Source: Salinarimonas soli
Lineage (GTDB): Bacteria > Pseudomonadota > Alphaproteobacteria > Rhizobiales > Beijerinckiaceae
Reading direction: 5' to 3'
Assembly: GCF_008386575.1 (NCBI RefSeq)
Contig: NZ_VUOA01000015.1
Location: 1-45,278, forward strand
DNA length: 45,278 nt
Shown here: positions 1 through 8,001 of the stretch, one piece after another
Layout: every line of letters begins with the position of its first letter
Numbering within the stretch: position 1 is the first letter of the stretch
Position numbers and translations under genes: made by a program
The notes under the pieces: model-generated
Told to the model about the DNA's origin: nothing
The model's database searches: none
The model's input: only the letters and a program-made list of their open reading frames with translations

Positions 1-222
1 GCGAAAACTTCTCTTTGGCCATCGCTGGTTCCCTGACGCCTGTGCGTGAGATGAGGCTGAATGCGCGGCCCCGATACAGCTCTTTGCTCAGCTCTTCAAG
101 AGCCACCGCGCGCGCGCTCTCCATCGAACCGCTCGCAGGAGCCGCCTTGGCGGACGGGACAGGTCCGCGCCTCTGGTGTATGGCAGAAGCCCATCCAGCC
201 CACCGAGGCCCACGCCGACCCG

Positions 223-960
223 ATGCGACCGACCGCTCTCGCCCTCGTAGGCCTCGTCCTCGCAGCGACCTCCGCGGCCGCCCAGGAGGCGCCGTGCCGC
301 GCGCTCGTCCATGAAGCCGTCGAGTTCCACGTCTGCACCGCCGACCTGCACCGGGACCGGGTGCGGACGTTCTGGCAGGGACCGGACGGCCAGCCCTACG
401 GCACCCTCCCCCGCCTGCCCTCGCGGGACGGCGGCGCCCTCGCCTTCGCGGTGAACGGCGGCATGTATGACGGGCATGCCGCGCCCGTCGGGCTCTACGT
501 GGAGGAGGGCCGCGAGCTCAAGGCGGCGAGCCAGGCCAACGGGCCGGGCAACTTCCACATGAAGCCGAACGGCGTGTTCTACGTCGCCGGACGGACCGCA
601 GGCGTCATGGAGACCGGGCGTTTCGTCGCCTCGCGCATCAAGGCGGACTTCGCCACCCAGTCCGGGCCGATGCTCGTGCTCGACGGGCGCATCCACCCGC
701 GCATCCGTGCCGACGGCACCTCGCGCAAGCTGCGCAACGGCGTAGGCATCCGCGACGGGAACACGATCGTGTTCGCCAACTCGGAGCGCCCCGTCACCTT
801 CCACCACTTCGCAACCCTGTTTCGCGACGTGCTCGGCTGCCGCAACGCGCTCTTCCTCGATGGGGGCACCGCGTCGAGCCTGCTTGCCCCAAGCCTCGCG
901 CGTGCCGACGGCCTGGTGCCGCTGGGGCCGATGATCGGTGTCTATCGCCGGGACCGCTGA
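223..960 (+). CDS. Exported phosphodiester glycosidase family (NAGPA/DUF2233-like) protein
   Basis: This 245-residue protein begins with a cleavable signal peptide (about residues 1-22, ending AAAQ), so it is probably periplasmic. The body matches the phosphodiester glycosidase (NAGPA, DUF2233) family. The glycine-rich VNGGMYD stretch, the NFHMKPNGVFY segment, the SGPMLV segment and the late LFLDGGTASSL motif are the family's conserved blocks. Family members cleave phosphodiester-linked sugars such as N-acetylglucosamine-1-phosphodiesters, but the bacterial substrate is usually unknown. The frame is open further upstream to position 61. I chose the ATG at 223 because the signal peptide starts there and the upstream residues look non-coding. 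The gene stands alone and is followed by a GC-rich hairpin. Family is confident; substrate is not. Confidence 0.85.
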   Translation: MRPTALALVGLVLAATSAAAQEAPCRALVHEAVEFHVCTADLHRDRVRTFWQGPDGQPYGTLPRLPSRDGGALAFAVNGGMYDGHAAPVGLYVEEGRELKAASQANGPGNFHMKPNGVFYVAGRTAGVMETGRFVASRIKADFATQSGPMLVLDGRIHPRIRADGTSRKLRNGVGIRDGNTIVFANSERPVTFHHFATLFRDVLGCRNALFLDGGTASSLLAPSLARADGLVPLGPMIGVYRRDR

Positions 961-968
961 GGGGCGCG

Positions 969-988
969 GCGGTCCGCTCGCGGACCGC
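969..988 (+). terminator. GC-rich hairpin after the glycosidase gene
   Basis: A 9-bp perfect inverted repeat (GCGGTCCGC/GCGGACCGC) around a 2-nt centre starts 8 nt after the stop codon. No U-rich tail follows, so intrinsic termination is plausible but not certain. Confidence 0.4.
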
Positions 989-1061
989 GAAGGACTCGGA
1001 GCTTCGCGTTAACCGGCTCTCAGGACCATTCTGCGAGGGTGGCCGGATTGCAGGGCCGCTC

Positions 1062-2528
1062 ATGTTTCGCGAAATCCACGACGACAGAATCGAGCAGCGC
1101 GCGGCCGCGCCCGAGATCCGGGTGCTGCTCGAAGCCTATCGTGCGTCTCATGCGCGGCACGGCTTCGCGCGCTACGCGGATCTCGGCCCCGAGGCGCGCC
1201 CCGATCTTGCCGGCGACCTCGTCGTCCTGCGCCCGATCAACCGCACGAACTTCCGCTACGAGGCTTATGGCGAACGCATCGCCGCCGTGACGGGGATCAG
1301 CCTCACCGGGCAGACCCTCGATTGCCTCGGAGGCGAGCTGCGGCGCTTCTACCGCGAGACCTACCACCGCGCCATGCGGTCCGGGCTGCCGCTCTACACG
1401 ATGCACCGGTCGACCTACGCGCTCAACGTCTATGCCTGGGAGCGCCTCGTCGTCCCGGTGATGGACGAGGCCGGGCAGCGTCTCGTGGTCGTGCTCAACA
1501 AGCCGCAGGAGCTGCGCGACAACCTGCTCAGCGCCGTGCTCGCCGCCTCCCGCGACGGCATCCTGGCGATGCGCACCAAGCGCGACGAGGCCGGCGAGAT
1601 CGTCGATTGCGAGATCGTCACGGCCAACACGCGTGCCGCGGAGATCTGCGGAAGACCCTGCGACGCCCTGGTGGGATCGTCCCTGCTCACGGCCTTTCCG
1701 GGGCTCGTCGAGGCGGGCTTCTGGGATCTCTACAAGCGCGTGATCGTCGAGCGTACCACCGAGCAGTTCGAGGCTCCTTATGCCAGCGACGGGATCGACG
1801 GCTATTTCCGCGTCACGGCGGTGCCCCTCGACGACGGCTTGACGCTTTCCCTCACCGACATCACGGAGCTGAAATCCGCCCTCCACGTCGCGGAGGAGCG
1901 CAACGGGGAGCTCGAACGCGCCGTCGCGGCGCTGGAGGCCGCGCGGGTCGAGCTCGCCCTCGAGGTCAGGGCCCGTCGCACGGCGGAGGGCGAGCTGCGC
2001 CGCATCGCGACCCTCGACCACCTGACGGGCATCCTCAACCGGCGCGGCTTCGACCGCCGGGTGCGCGACGAGACGGAGCGTTGCCGCAGGACCGAGTGCG
2101 CGCTCAGCGTCATCGCGATGGACCTCGACCACTTCAAGTCCGTGAACGACCGGCGCGGCCACGCAGCCGGCGATGCGGTCCTCGTCCAGGTGGCGGAGAT
2201 TGTAGGCGAGGCCCTGCGGCCGGACCTCGACGCCTTCGGACGGGTCGGCGGCGAGGAGTTCATGATCCTGCTCGCCGGCACGGGCCCGCAGGCCGCCGCG
2301 GCCCTCGCCGAGCGCCTGCGCCAGCACCTTGCGGCAACCCCGGTGCAGGTGGGCTCGGAGCGCTTCACGATCACGGCGAGCTTCGGGGTCGCCTCGCTGG
2401 GAGGGGGCTTCGACGCGGAGCGGATGCTCCTCGATGCCGACGGAGCGCTCTACAAGGCCAAGCGCGCCGGCCGCGACCGTGTCGTGACCGCCGAAGCCGC
2501 CGGCCGGCAAGCAGCCGCCGTCGCCTGA
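1062..2528 (+). CDS. PAS-GGDEF diguanylate cyclase
   Basis: A 488-residue cytoplasmic protein with no membrane segment. The first half carries two PAS-like sensor regions (roughly residues 40-150 and 165-275), followed by a short coiled coil (about 280-320) and a C-terminal GGDEF domain that starts near LDHLTGILNRRGF. The catalytic signature is GGEEF at residues 396-400, which the family accepts for making c-di-GMP from two GTP. The allosteric RxxD I-site expected nine residues before the signature is not intact: Pro stands where Arg is expected, with an Arg one position earlier. Product inhibition may therefore be weak. No EAL domain is present. The gene stands alone, and its signal cannot be read from the sequence. 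Confidence 0.9.
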   Translation: MFREIHDDRIEQRAAAPEIRVLLEAYRASHARHGFARYADLGPEARPDLAGDLVVLRPINRTNFRYEAYGERIAAVTGISLTGQTLDCLGGELRRFYRETYHRAMRSGLPLYTMHRSTYALNVYAWERLVVPVMDEAGQRLVVVLNKPQELRDNLLSAVLAASRDGILAMRTKRDEAGEIVDCEIVTANTRAAEICGRPCDALVGSSLLTAFPGLVEAGFWDLYKRVIVERTTEQFEAPYASDGIDGYFRVTAVPLDDGLTLSLTDITELKSALHVAEERNGELERAVAALEAARVELALEVRARRTAEGELRRIATLDHLTGILNRRGFDRRVRDETERCRRTECALSVIAMDLDHFKSVNDRRGHAAGDAVLVQVAEIVGEALRPDLDAFGRVGGEEFMILLAGTGPQAAAALAERLRQHLAATPVQVGSERFTITASFGVASLGGGFDAERMLLDADGALYKAKRAGRDRVVTAEAAGRQAAAVA

Positions 2529-2636
2529 ACCACAGCCGTCCTCAACCGGGCACGTCCCACGCCGAACGGCCCGCCGCGGAGGCGATCCTCCGGGGCGGGC
2601 AGGTCGAAGCAGACGCGGCGTCGGCCGCGGGTCGTG

Positions 2637-3080
2637 TCAGGCCTTCGCAGAGGCCCTGGCGCGCCGGGGCTTCGCCTCGGTGTCGGATCCCGTGGCCGAC
2701 GCGGCGCGGGAGCGGCCCGCCCGAGCCGGGGCGGCATCCTCGCTCGAGGCGGGCGCACGGCCGCGCTTCGGCTTCTCGGCCGGGGTCTCGCTCTCCTGCG
2801 CCGGCGCGGCGGCGGCGCCTCGCCCGCGCCTAGCCTTCGGAGCCGCGCCCTCGGCCGACGGAGCCTCCTCGGCGGTGCGCTTGCGGGAGGGCTTGCGGCC
2901 TGTCGTCGCGCTCGTGTCGGCATTGCCGCCCACTTCGGCCGCAGCCTCCGTCCCCTCGTCGGCGGACAGCTCGCGCTCAGCCTGCGCCCAATGGTCTGGG
3001 GCGCGTCCCTCGGGGCGGCCCTCGGCCTCCCAGATGGCCTTGGCCCGCGCCCGGATCATTTCTTCACGTGACGTCGTCAT
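2637..3080 (-). CDS. DUF2934 domain protein with a basic Ala/Lys/Arg/Pro-rich tail
   Basis: A 147-residue protein. The first 40 residues (RARAKAIWEAEGRPEGRA, then DHWAQAERELS) match the short DUF2934 helix-turn-helix-like module. The rest is low-complexity Ala, Lys, Arg, Pro and Glu sequence resembling histone-like tails, so DNA or nucleoid association is conceivable but is inference. Proteins of this type are common small genes in Hyphomicrobiales and are often induced by stress. A GGAAC-N16-TGTT element about 70 nt upstream resembles the EcfG general-stress promoter and fits that idea. The ATG at 3080 begins the conserved domain directly. Confidence 0.75.
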   Translation of the reverse strand: MTTSREEMIRARAKAIWEAEGRPEGRAPDHWAQAERELSADEGTEAAAEVGGNADTSATTGRKPSRKRTAEEAPSAEGAAPKARRGRGAAAAPAQESETPAEKPKRGRAPASSEDAAPARAGRSRAASATGSDTEAKPRRARASAKA

Positions 3081-3151
3081 CTATGACTCCTCGCCCGCCG
3101 GCGGTCCCCACGATCTTTGGCGGGTTACTCGACCCCGGACGGACGCCCAAC

Positions 3152-3176
3152 AACACGGCCAAGCCTGAATCGTTCC
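3152..3176 (-). promoter_or_regulatory. EcfG-like (general stress sigma factor) promoter candidate
   Basis: Read on the minus strand, this is GGAAC, 16 nt, TGTT, one mismatch from the alphaproteobacterial EcfG consensus GGAAC-N16/17-CGTT. It lies about 70 nt before the DUF2934 start codon and points at it. Confidence 0.4.
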
Positions 3177-3230
3177 CTGCCACAGCGCAGCAAACCGTAA
3201 GTGGGCGATATCGTCCTTAACAAGCCTTGG

Positions 3231-4109
3231 TCAAGCTGCCGGGCCGGATCGCGCCCGGGTTTCGCGCGCCCGGGCCGAGCTGCGCATGGCGCGCCGGCGC
3301 TCGTCGAGGTCGGCGGCCCCGGGCAGGCGCCAGCCGCGGTGGGGCGGATCGTCGGACGGCTTGACGCGCGCCACCTCCCGCCAATCCGGCAGCCGCCACC
3401 GCCCCCAGGCGAAGACCTCGTCGCGCGGATGGGCATGATCGAAGACGGACGAAAGCGCCTCGTCCTCCGGAATGGCCTCGCCCACGTCCTCGAACACCAC
3501 GACCCCGAACAGGTCCGTCGCCACCGGCCGGTCGAGGGGCGGCGGATCGCCGAGCGGCACGGGATAGCGGCGCTTGCGTCTTTCCGCCTGGCGCAGTGCC
3601 TCCTGCGGATCGGCCGCGCGCTCGGCCTTGCGCTGCCGGCGCGCCTCGGGCTCAGCGTAGCGGGCGGCCTCCTCGATCTCCGGCCAGGCGGCGCGCAGGC
3701 GCTCGAAACCCCGGAACGGGATCCGCCAGGCCTTCGCGTCGGCGTCCCAGCGGGCGAACGGCACCGTGCGCAGAAGATCGACCACCCGGCGGGAGTAGGG
3801 CGTGCGGACGGTGAGCTCCTCGCCCACCTCCAGGTAGGGGCTCGCCAGGGGCTCGAAGCTGAAGGCGTCGCGGCCCTTGTCGTCGGCGTGTCGGTCGAGG
3901 TCGGAGAGCTCGCGCGAGACCCACACGTCGAGCCGCGCCGCCGCCGTGGTGCCCGGCACGAACCAGCGCTCCTCCGACCTCCGCCACCGCGCCCGCGGGA
4001 AGGCCTCGCGGAAGCGGTCGAGAAGGCTGCGATCGAAAGGGAAGCGCACGAAGGCGCCTGGCCTCTCGCCGTCGGACGTCTCGATCTCGAACCCGGAAAC
4101 CGCCTCCAT
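3231..4109 (-). CDS. Uncharacterised protein with a duplicated HARP-like module
   Basis: About 292 residues from the ATG at 4109, which has a GGAG 10 nt upstream; an ATG at 4139 would add ten residues. Two similar segments lie in the N-terminal half. The first contains VRFPFDRSLLDRFREAFP and then RSEERWFVPG. The second contains VRTPYSRRVVDLLRTVP and then DADAKAWRIPF. The pattern of hydrophobic strand, helix, then a 'W....W.VP' strand resembles the HARP module of SMARCAL1-type proteins, which binds DNA, but no helicase domain is present. The C-terminal half is rich in Arg and Pro and looks partly disordered. No catalytic motif was recognised. It lies 42 nt downstream of the TRIC gene on the same strand. 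Function unknown; the HARP likeness is judged by eye. Confidence 0.7.
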   Translation of the reverse strand: MEAVSGFEIETSDGERPGAFVRFPFDRSLLDRFREAFPRARWRRSEERWFVPGTTAAARLDVWVSRELSDLDRHADDKGRDAFSFEPLASPYLEVGEELTVRTPYSRRVVDLLRTVPFARWDADAKAWRIPFRGFERLRAAWPEIEEAARYAEPEARRQRKAERAADPQEALRQAERRKRRYPVPLGDPPPLDRPVATDLFGVVVFEDVGEAIPEDEALSSVFDHAHPRDEVFAWGRWRLPDWREVARVKPSDDPPHRGWRLPGAADLDERRRAMRSSARARETRARSGPAA

Positions 4110-4151
4110 GCCCGGCCTGCTCCGTTCACCGCCATCCACAAGGGGAATCCC

Positions 4152-4841
4152 TCAGGTGCGATTTCGATCCCGGCCGTCGTCCGGCGGCTCGCCCAGGCGC
4201 CGGACCTCGTCGGGGGTGCGCCCCGGACGCGGACGGTAGCGCGGCAGCGACCAGGCGCGCCGCAGCGCCGCGCCGCGCAGCAGCATGGCGGCCGTGAACC
4301 CGAGACCCGCCGCAAGCTCCCGCGGAGCGCCTGCCTGGAGGGCGAGCACGAAGGCCGCCGCCCCGAGCAGCGCCGCCGTCACGTAGATCTCGCGGCTGAG
4401 CACCACGGGGCTCTCGCCGCCCAGCACGTCCCGGATCACGCCGCCGAACGTGGCCGTGACCACGCCCATCGCCACCGCGACGACCGCCCCCGCCCCGACT
4501 TCGAGCGCCGTCGCGGCCCCGCTCACCGCGAAGAGGGCAAGCCCGACCGCATCGGCCCACAGGAGCACGCGGTAGCGCGATTGCGGGATGTGGGCGGTGG
4601 CGAAGACGAGGCAGGAGACGGCAACGCAGGTCACCAGCGATCCGGGCGCGCGCACCCAGAACACGGGCAATTGCCCGAGCAGCACGTCGCGCACGGTTCC
4701 ACCGCCGATCCCCGTGGCCGTGCCCAGGAGCACGAAGCCTACCACGTCCATCTGCTTTCGCGAGGCGACGAGGGCGCCCGAGATCGCGAACACGACGATC
4801 CCGCACCAGTCGAGGACGGTGAGAACGGTCTGGACGAGCAT
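4152..4841 (-). CDS. Bacterial TRIC-type cation channel (UPF0126/YadS family)
   Basis: A 229-residue inner-membrane protein with six or seven hydrophobic helices. It has the internal duplication typical of the family, each half carrying a glycine-rich kink followed by Arg-Asp: GIGGGTVRDVLLG (about residues 43-55) and FGGVIRDVLGGE in the second half. Prokaryotic TRIC homologues form trimeric potassium-selective channels. The last 30 residues are polar and basic. I chose the ATG at 4841 because the first transmembrane helix starts a few residues later; the upstream in-frame extension is antisense to the neighbouring oxidase and has no family character. The oxidase gene ends 28 nt upstream, so the two are probably co-transcribed. 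Confidence 0.88.
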   Translation of the reverse strand: MLVQTVLTVLDWCGIVVFAISGALVASRKQMDVVGFVLLGTATGIGGGTVRDVLLGQLPVFWVRAPGSLVTCVAVSCLVFATAHIPQSRYRVLLWADAVGLALFAVSGAATALEVGAGAVVAVAMGVVTATFGGVIRDVLGGESPVVLSREIYVTAALLGAAAFVLALQAGAPRELAAGLGFTAAMLLRGAALRRAWSLPRYRPRPGRTPDEVRRLGEPPDDGRDRNRT

Positions 4842-4869
4842 GGGACGGCTCCGGCGCCGCCGGGACGCG

Positions 4870-6243
4870 TCAGAGAACCCGCCCCGGGTTGAGCAGCCCC
4901 CGCGGATCGAGCGCCTGCTTGATCGTCGCCATGAGGGCGAGCTCGGGCTCGGTGCGGCTGATATGGAGATAGGGCCGCTTGTTGCGCCCGATGCCGTGCT
5001 CAGCCGAGATCGAGCCGCCGAGCTCCGCCACGATGTCGTAGACCACGCCCTCGATCGACCGATAGGTCGCCGCGTCCATGCCCTGGCGGGCGACCGTGAC
5101 GTGGATGTTGCTGTCGGCGATATGGCCGAAGGCGACATGGACGGCGTCCGGCCAGCGCTCGGGAATCCGCTGGCGCAGCGCCTCGATCGCCTCGGGCATG
5201 CGCGCGAGCGGGATGCTCACGTCGAAGCCGATGAGCTTCGGGAGATAGCGGCCGTACTCGTAGGGTGATTCGCGATAGGCCCAGAACTTCGCCCGGTCGG
5301 CCTCCGACTGCGCGACGAGCGCGTCCTCCACCGCGCCGCTCTCGTAGACCTCGGAGAGGAAGCCCGCGAAGGCGTCCGGCCCGTCCTCGCCCATGGCGAC
5401 CTCGATCAGGAGGCAGAGATCGTGATCGGCCGCGAAGGGCCGCGCCAGGCCGCCGGGGCCCGTGGCGACGTCCATGAATTCGCGCCACATGCCCTCGAAG
5501 ACGAGCAGGCGCCCGGGGAAGCGCCGCTCAAGGGCGCGCAGGACCTTCAGCGCCGCCGGGAAGCCGTTGACGGCGCACAGGGCCGTCTGGATCCCTTGAG
5601 GCCTGGGGTGCAGGCCGAGCACCACCCGCGTCACCACGCCGAGCGTGCCCTCCGAGCCGATGAAGAGCTGCGTCCAGTCGTAGCCCGCGTTGTTCTTGAG
5701 CATCTTGTTGAGCGAGCGCACCACGCGGCCGTCGGCGAGCACGACCTCGAGGCCGAGCACGTTGCGCCTGGCCATGCCGTAGCGCAGGACCTGGTTGCCG
5801 CCCGCGTTGGTCGCGATGTTGCCGCCGATCGTGCAGCTGCCCCGGGCGCCGAGATCGATCCCGCACATCAGCCCCGCCTCCTCGGCGGCCTTCTGGATCA
5901 CGGCGAGCGGGGTGCCGGCGAGCGCGGTCAGCGTGCCGCTCGCCTCGTCGATCTCCTCGACGCCGGTCATGCGCTCAAGCGAAAGGGCGATCTCGCCCGT
6001 CTGCGGATGAGCCCCGCCGGCGAGACCCGTCATCCCGCCCTGCGTCACCACGGGCTGCCCGTGCTCGTGACAGATCCGTAGCGCGGCGGCGACATCGTCG
6101 GTCGTGCGCGGCAGGAGCAGGGCCTGCGGCGGAGTGGGCGTGAGGCCGCTCGCGTCGGCGTGGTTGCGGACGGGAATGTCGGAGCCCACCCGCACCCGGT
6201 CGGGGCCGAGGGCGGCAAGAAGGGCGCTGGTCACGTCGCTCAT
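4870..6243 (-). CDS. FAD-binding oxidase/dehydrogenase (GlcD / D-2-hydroxyacid type)
   Basis: A 457-residue flavoprotein of the FAD_binding_4 plus FAD-oxidase_C family. The N-terminal PCMH-type FAD domain shows GGMTGLAGGA, GARGSCTIGGNIATNAGG and LFIGSEGTLGVVT. The C-terminal cap carries FGHIADSNIHV and the late SAEHGIGRNKRPYL motif, whose His residues act in oxidation of D-2-hydroxyacids. Family members include glycolate oxidase GlcD, D-lactate dehydrogenase and D-2-hydroxyglutarate dehydrogenase; the exact substrate cannot be read here. No GlcE, GlcF or iron-sulfur partner is adjacent, so it probably acts alone, passing electrons to a quinone or another acceptor. The length is usual for the family. 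It heads a short minus-strand run with the TRIC gene. Confidence 0.92.
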   Translation of the reverse strand: MSDVTSALLAALGPDRVRVGSDIPVRNHADASGLTPTPPQALLLPRTTDDVAAALRICHEHGQPVVTQGGMTGLAGGAHPQTGEIALSLERMTGVEEIDEASGTLTALAGTPLAVIQKAAEEAGLMCGIDLGARGSCTIGGNIATNAGGNQVLRYGMARRNVLGLEVVLADGRVVRSLNKMLKNNAGYDWTQLFIGSEGTLGVVTRVVLGLHPRPQGIQTALCAVNGFPAALKVLRALERRFPGRLLVFEGMWREFMDVATGPGGLARPFAADHDLCLLIEVAMGEDGPDAFAGFLSEVYESGAVEDALVAQSEADRAKFWAYRESPYEYGRYLPKLIGFDVSIPLARMPEAIEALRQRIPERWPDAVHVAFGHIADSNIHVTVARQGMDAATYRSIEGVVYDIVAELGGSISAEHGIGRNKRPYLHISRTEPELALMATIKQALDPRGLLNPGRVL

Positions 6244-6324
6244 GGCAGGCTCCGCATCGCGCGCCGAAACGCCTGGCGCGCGATGCGTCGTAGCGGAGCG
6301 CGAGGGCGCCCCGCAAGCATACGA

Positions 6325-6504
6325 TCAGGAATGGCCGCGCTGCTGGCCCGGGGTCGGATTGCCGGCCTGACCCTGGCCCTGGCCCTTGGCACCGCCGCCA
6401 CCGGCATCGGCCTTCTGATGGCCGGCGTGCTCGCCGCCCTGGCTGTGGTCGGGCGTGTGCCCTTTGCGCTTCTCGCTGCGATTGTTGTGGTCGCGGGTGG
6501 TCAT
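6325..6504 (-). CDS. Very small hydrophilic Gly/His/Lys-rich protein
   Basis: A 59-residue protein without hydrophobic segments, rich in Gly, His, Gln, Lys and Asp (starts MTTRDHNNRSEKRKG; later QGGEHAGHQK and GQGQGQAG). The ATG at 6504 is supported by a strong ribosome binding site, GGAGGA, six nt upstream. The composition resembles desiccation- or stress-induced hydrophilins, and an EcfG-like promoter lies 41 nt upstream. No domain was recognised and the role is inference. A longer in-frame extension runs antisense through the carbonic anhydrase gene and is rejected. Confidence 0.65.
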   Translation of the reverse strand: MTTRDHNNRSEKRKGHTPDHSQGGEHAGHQKADAGGGGAKGQGQGQAGNPTPGQQRGHS

Positions 6505-6544
6505 GGATGTCCTCCGCGCCGCGGATTGCGGCTTCAGCCGGACA

Positions 6545-6570
6545 AACACCGCCGGACCCGGGGCTGTTCC
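6545..6570 (-). promoter_or_regulatory. EcfG-like promoter candidate upstream of the small hydrophilic gene
   Basis: On the minus strand this reads GGAAC, 17 nt, TGTT, 41 nt before the ATG at 6504. It has the same one-base deviation (TGTT for CGTT) as the element before the DUF2934 gene. Confidence 0.45.
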
Positions 6571-6729
6571 GACGGCCGAGCCTGCCCCATGGGCTCGCGC
6601 AAGGTCACTCGGGCTTGATTTCCCGGTCCATTGTCGTGAATTGATCGGGATCGGGGAACCGGCGCCGCGCGGGCGACTTGCCGCCACGCCGTTCCCGGCG
6701 GGACCGGCACGAGAGACAGGAACGCAGGG

Positions 6730-7401
6730 ATGTTTCCGCAGCGATTGAACCAGGGATACCGGACCTTCCTCGACGGCCGTTTCGCCGACGAGCGCGCCCG
6801 CTATCAGAGCCTCGCGGAGACGGGCCAGCAACCCGAGATCATGGTCATCGGCTGCGTCGATTCGCGGGTCTCGCCTGAGGTGATCTTCAACGCGGCGCCG
6901 GGGGAGCTCCTCGTGGTGCGCAACGTCTCCAACCTTGTGCCCGCCTACGAACCCCACGGCAACAGCCAGCATGGCACCAGCGCGGCGCTGGAGTTCGGCG
7001 TCCAGGCGCTCAAGGTGAAGCACATCGTGGTCCTCGGGCACGAGCATTGCGGCGGCATCCGCGCCTTCGCGGACGAGCAGGAGCCCCTCTCGCCCGGCGA
7101 CTTCATCGGCCGCTGGATGTCCCAGATCGCGCCCGCCGCCGAGAGCCTCGGGCCCCGCAACAACGGAGACAAGGAAGCCTATTTGCGCCGGCTCGAATTC
7201 GCCTCCGTCGAGCTCAGCCTCCGAAACCTCATGACGTTTCCCTGCGTGCGCATCCTCGTGGAGCGCGGCAGACTCGCCCTGCACGGCGCCTATTTCGGCG
7301 TGGCGAACGGGCGGCTTCTCGTGCGGGATCCGGGCACGGGACAATTCGAGCCGGTGGTCGCCGACGCGCCCGCGCGGCGCTCGATGATCCATTGCCGGTA
7401 G
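6730..7401 (+). CDS. Beta-class carbonic anhydrase
   Basis: A 223-residue cytosolic enzyme that interconverts CO2 and bicarbonate. The zinc ligands are all visible: Cys42 in GCVDSRV, His104 and Cys107 in LGHEHCGGI, and the catalytic Asp44-Arg46 dyad. The length and the N-terminal helix (RLNQGYRTFLDGRF) fit the plant/bacterial beta type. No transporter is attached, so a general role in CO2/bicarbonate supply for carboxylases is likely. The next gene begins 11 nt later with its ribosome binding site at this stop codon, suggesting co-transcription. Confidence 0.95.
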   Translation: MFPQRLNQGYRTFLDGRFADERARYQSLAETGQQPEIMVIGCVDSRVSPEVIFNAAPGELLVVRNVSNLVPAYEPHGNSQHGTSAALEFGVQALKVKHIVVLGHEHCGGIRAFADEQEPLSPGDFIGRWMSQIAPAAESLGPRNNGDKEAYLRRLEFASVELSLRNLMTFPCVRILVERGRLALHGAYFGVANGRLLVRDPGTGQFEPVVADAPARRSMIHCR

Positions 7402-7412
7402 GAGCGCAGGCG

Positions 7413-7832
7413 ATGGCGAGGCGGCGGTCGTCCCTGGGACTGTTCGGGATCTTCGGACGCTCGGCCGACCTGCGAGCGCTCGACGCTGCGCTCCACGCCG
7501 TCGACCTCCACCCGCGCGTGGTTCCCGAGGCGATCAAGCTCACGGCCGTGAACCTCCTGAAGGATCACGCGATCGGAGACGAGCCGGCCCCGCAGGCCTA
7601 CCGGGCGGCGGCCGAGATCGTGGCCTATTGCATGCTCGGGCCCGAGCTGTTCGCCCGCGCCAACGGGCCCGACCTCTCCGGGCTCACGGAGCGCCGGATC
7701 GAGGCGGCGCTGGAGACCGGCGACAGTCTCGACGCTCAGCTCGTCCTCCTCACCATGCATGCCGGCACCATCCAGCCGGACGTCGTGGCGCGGTTCGACC
7801 TTCGGACCGGCGACGAAACGGCCGCTCCCTAA
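7413..7832 (+). CDS. Conserved small cytoplasmic protein of unknown function
   Basis: A 139-residue protein following carbonic anhydrase. The ATG at 7413 has GGAG at 7401-7404, touching the upstream stop codon, which argues for a shared transcript. The sequence is mostly helical: SADLRALDAALHAVDLHPRVVP, then EAIKLTAVNLLKDHAI, then YRAAAEIVAYCMLGPELFAR. It has a basic N-terminus and no signal peptide or membrane segment. No catalytic motif was recognised. The in-frame extension upstream to 7047 overlaps carbonic anhydrase and is not used. Confidence 0.75.
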   Translation: MARRRSSLGLFGIFGRSADLRALDAALHAVDLHPRVVPEAIKLTAVNLLKDHAIGDEPAPQAYRAAAEIVAYCMLGPELFARANGPDLSGLTERRIEAALETGDSLDAQLVLLTMHAGTIQPDVVARFDLRTGDETAAP

Positions 7833-8001
7833 AGGCGGGTTTCTGCGCTAGACGGGGCCGGCATCCAGCCCCGGGCCGCCGAATGCGCAACGCGCCGCGC
7901 TGCTTCAGGCCTCCAGGCGCATTTTTCGTGCGCCACGACACATGACGAAATCACCGTGAAACAATCCCGTCGTACCAAAGCCTCGCCAAGGGAGGCCTGA
8001 G

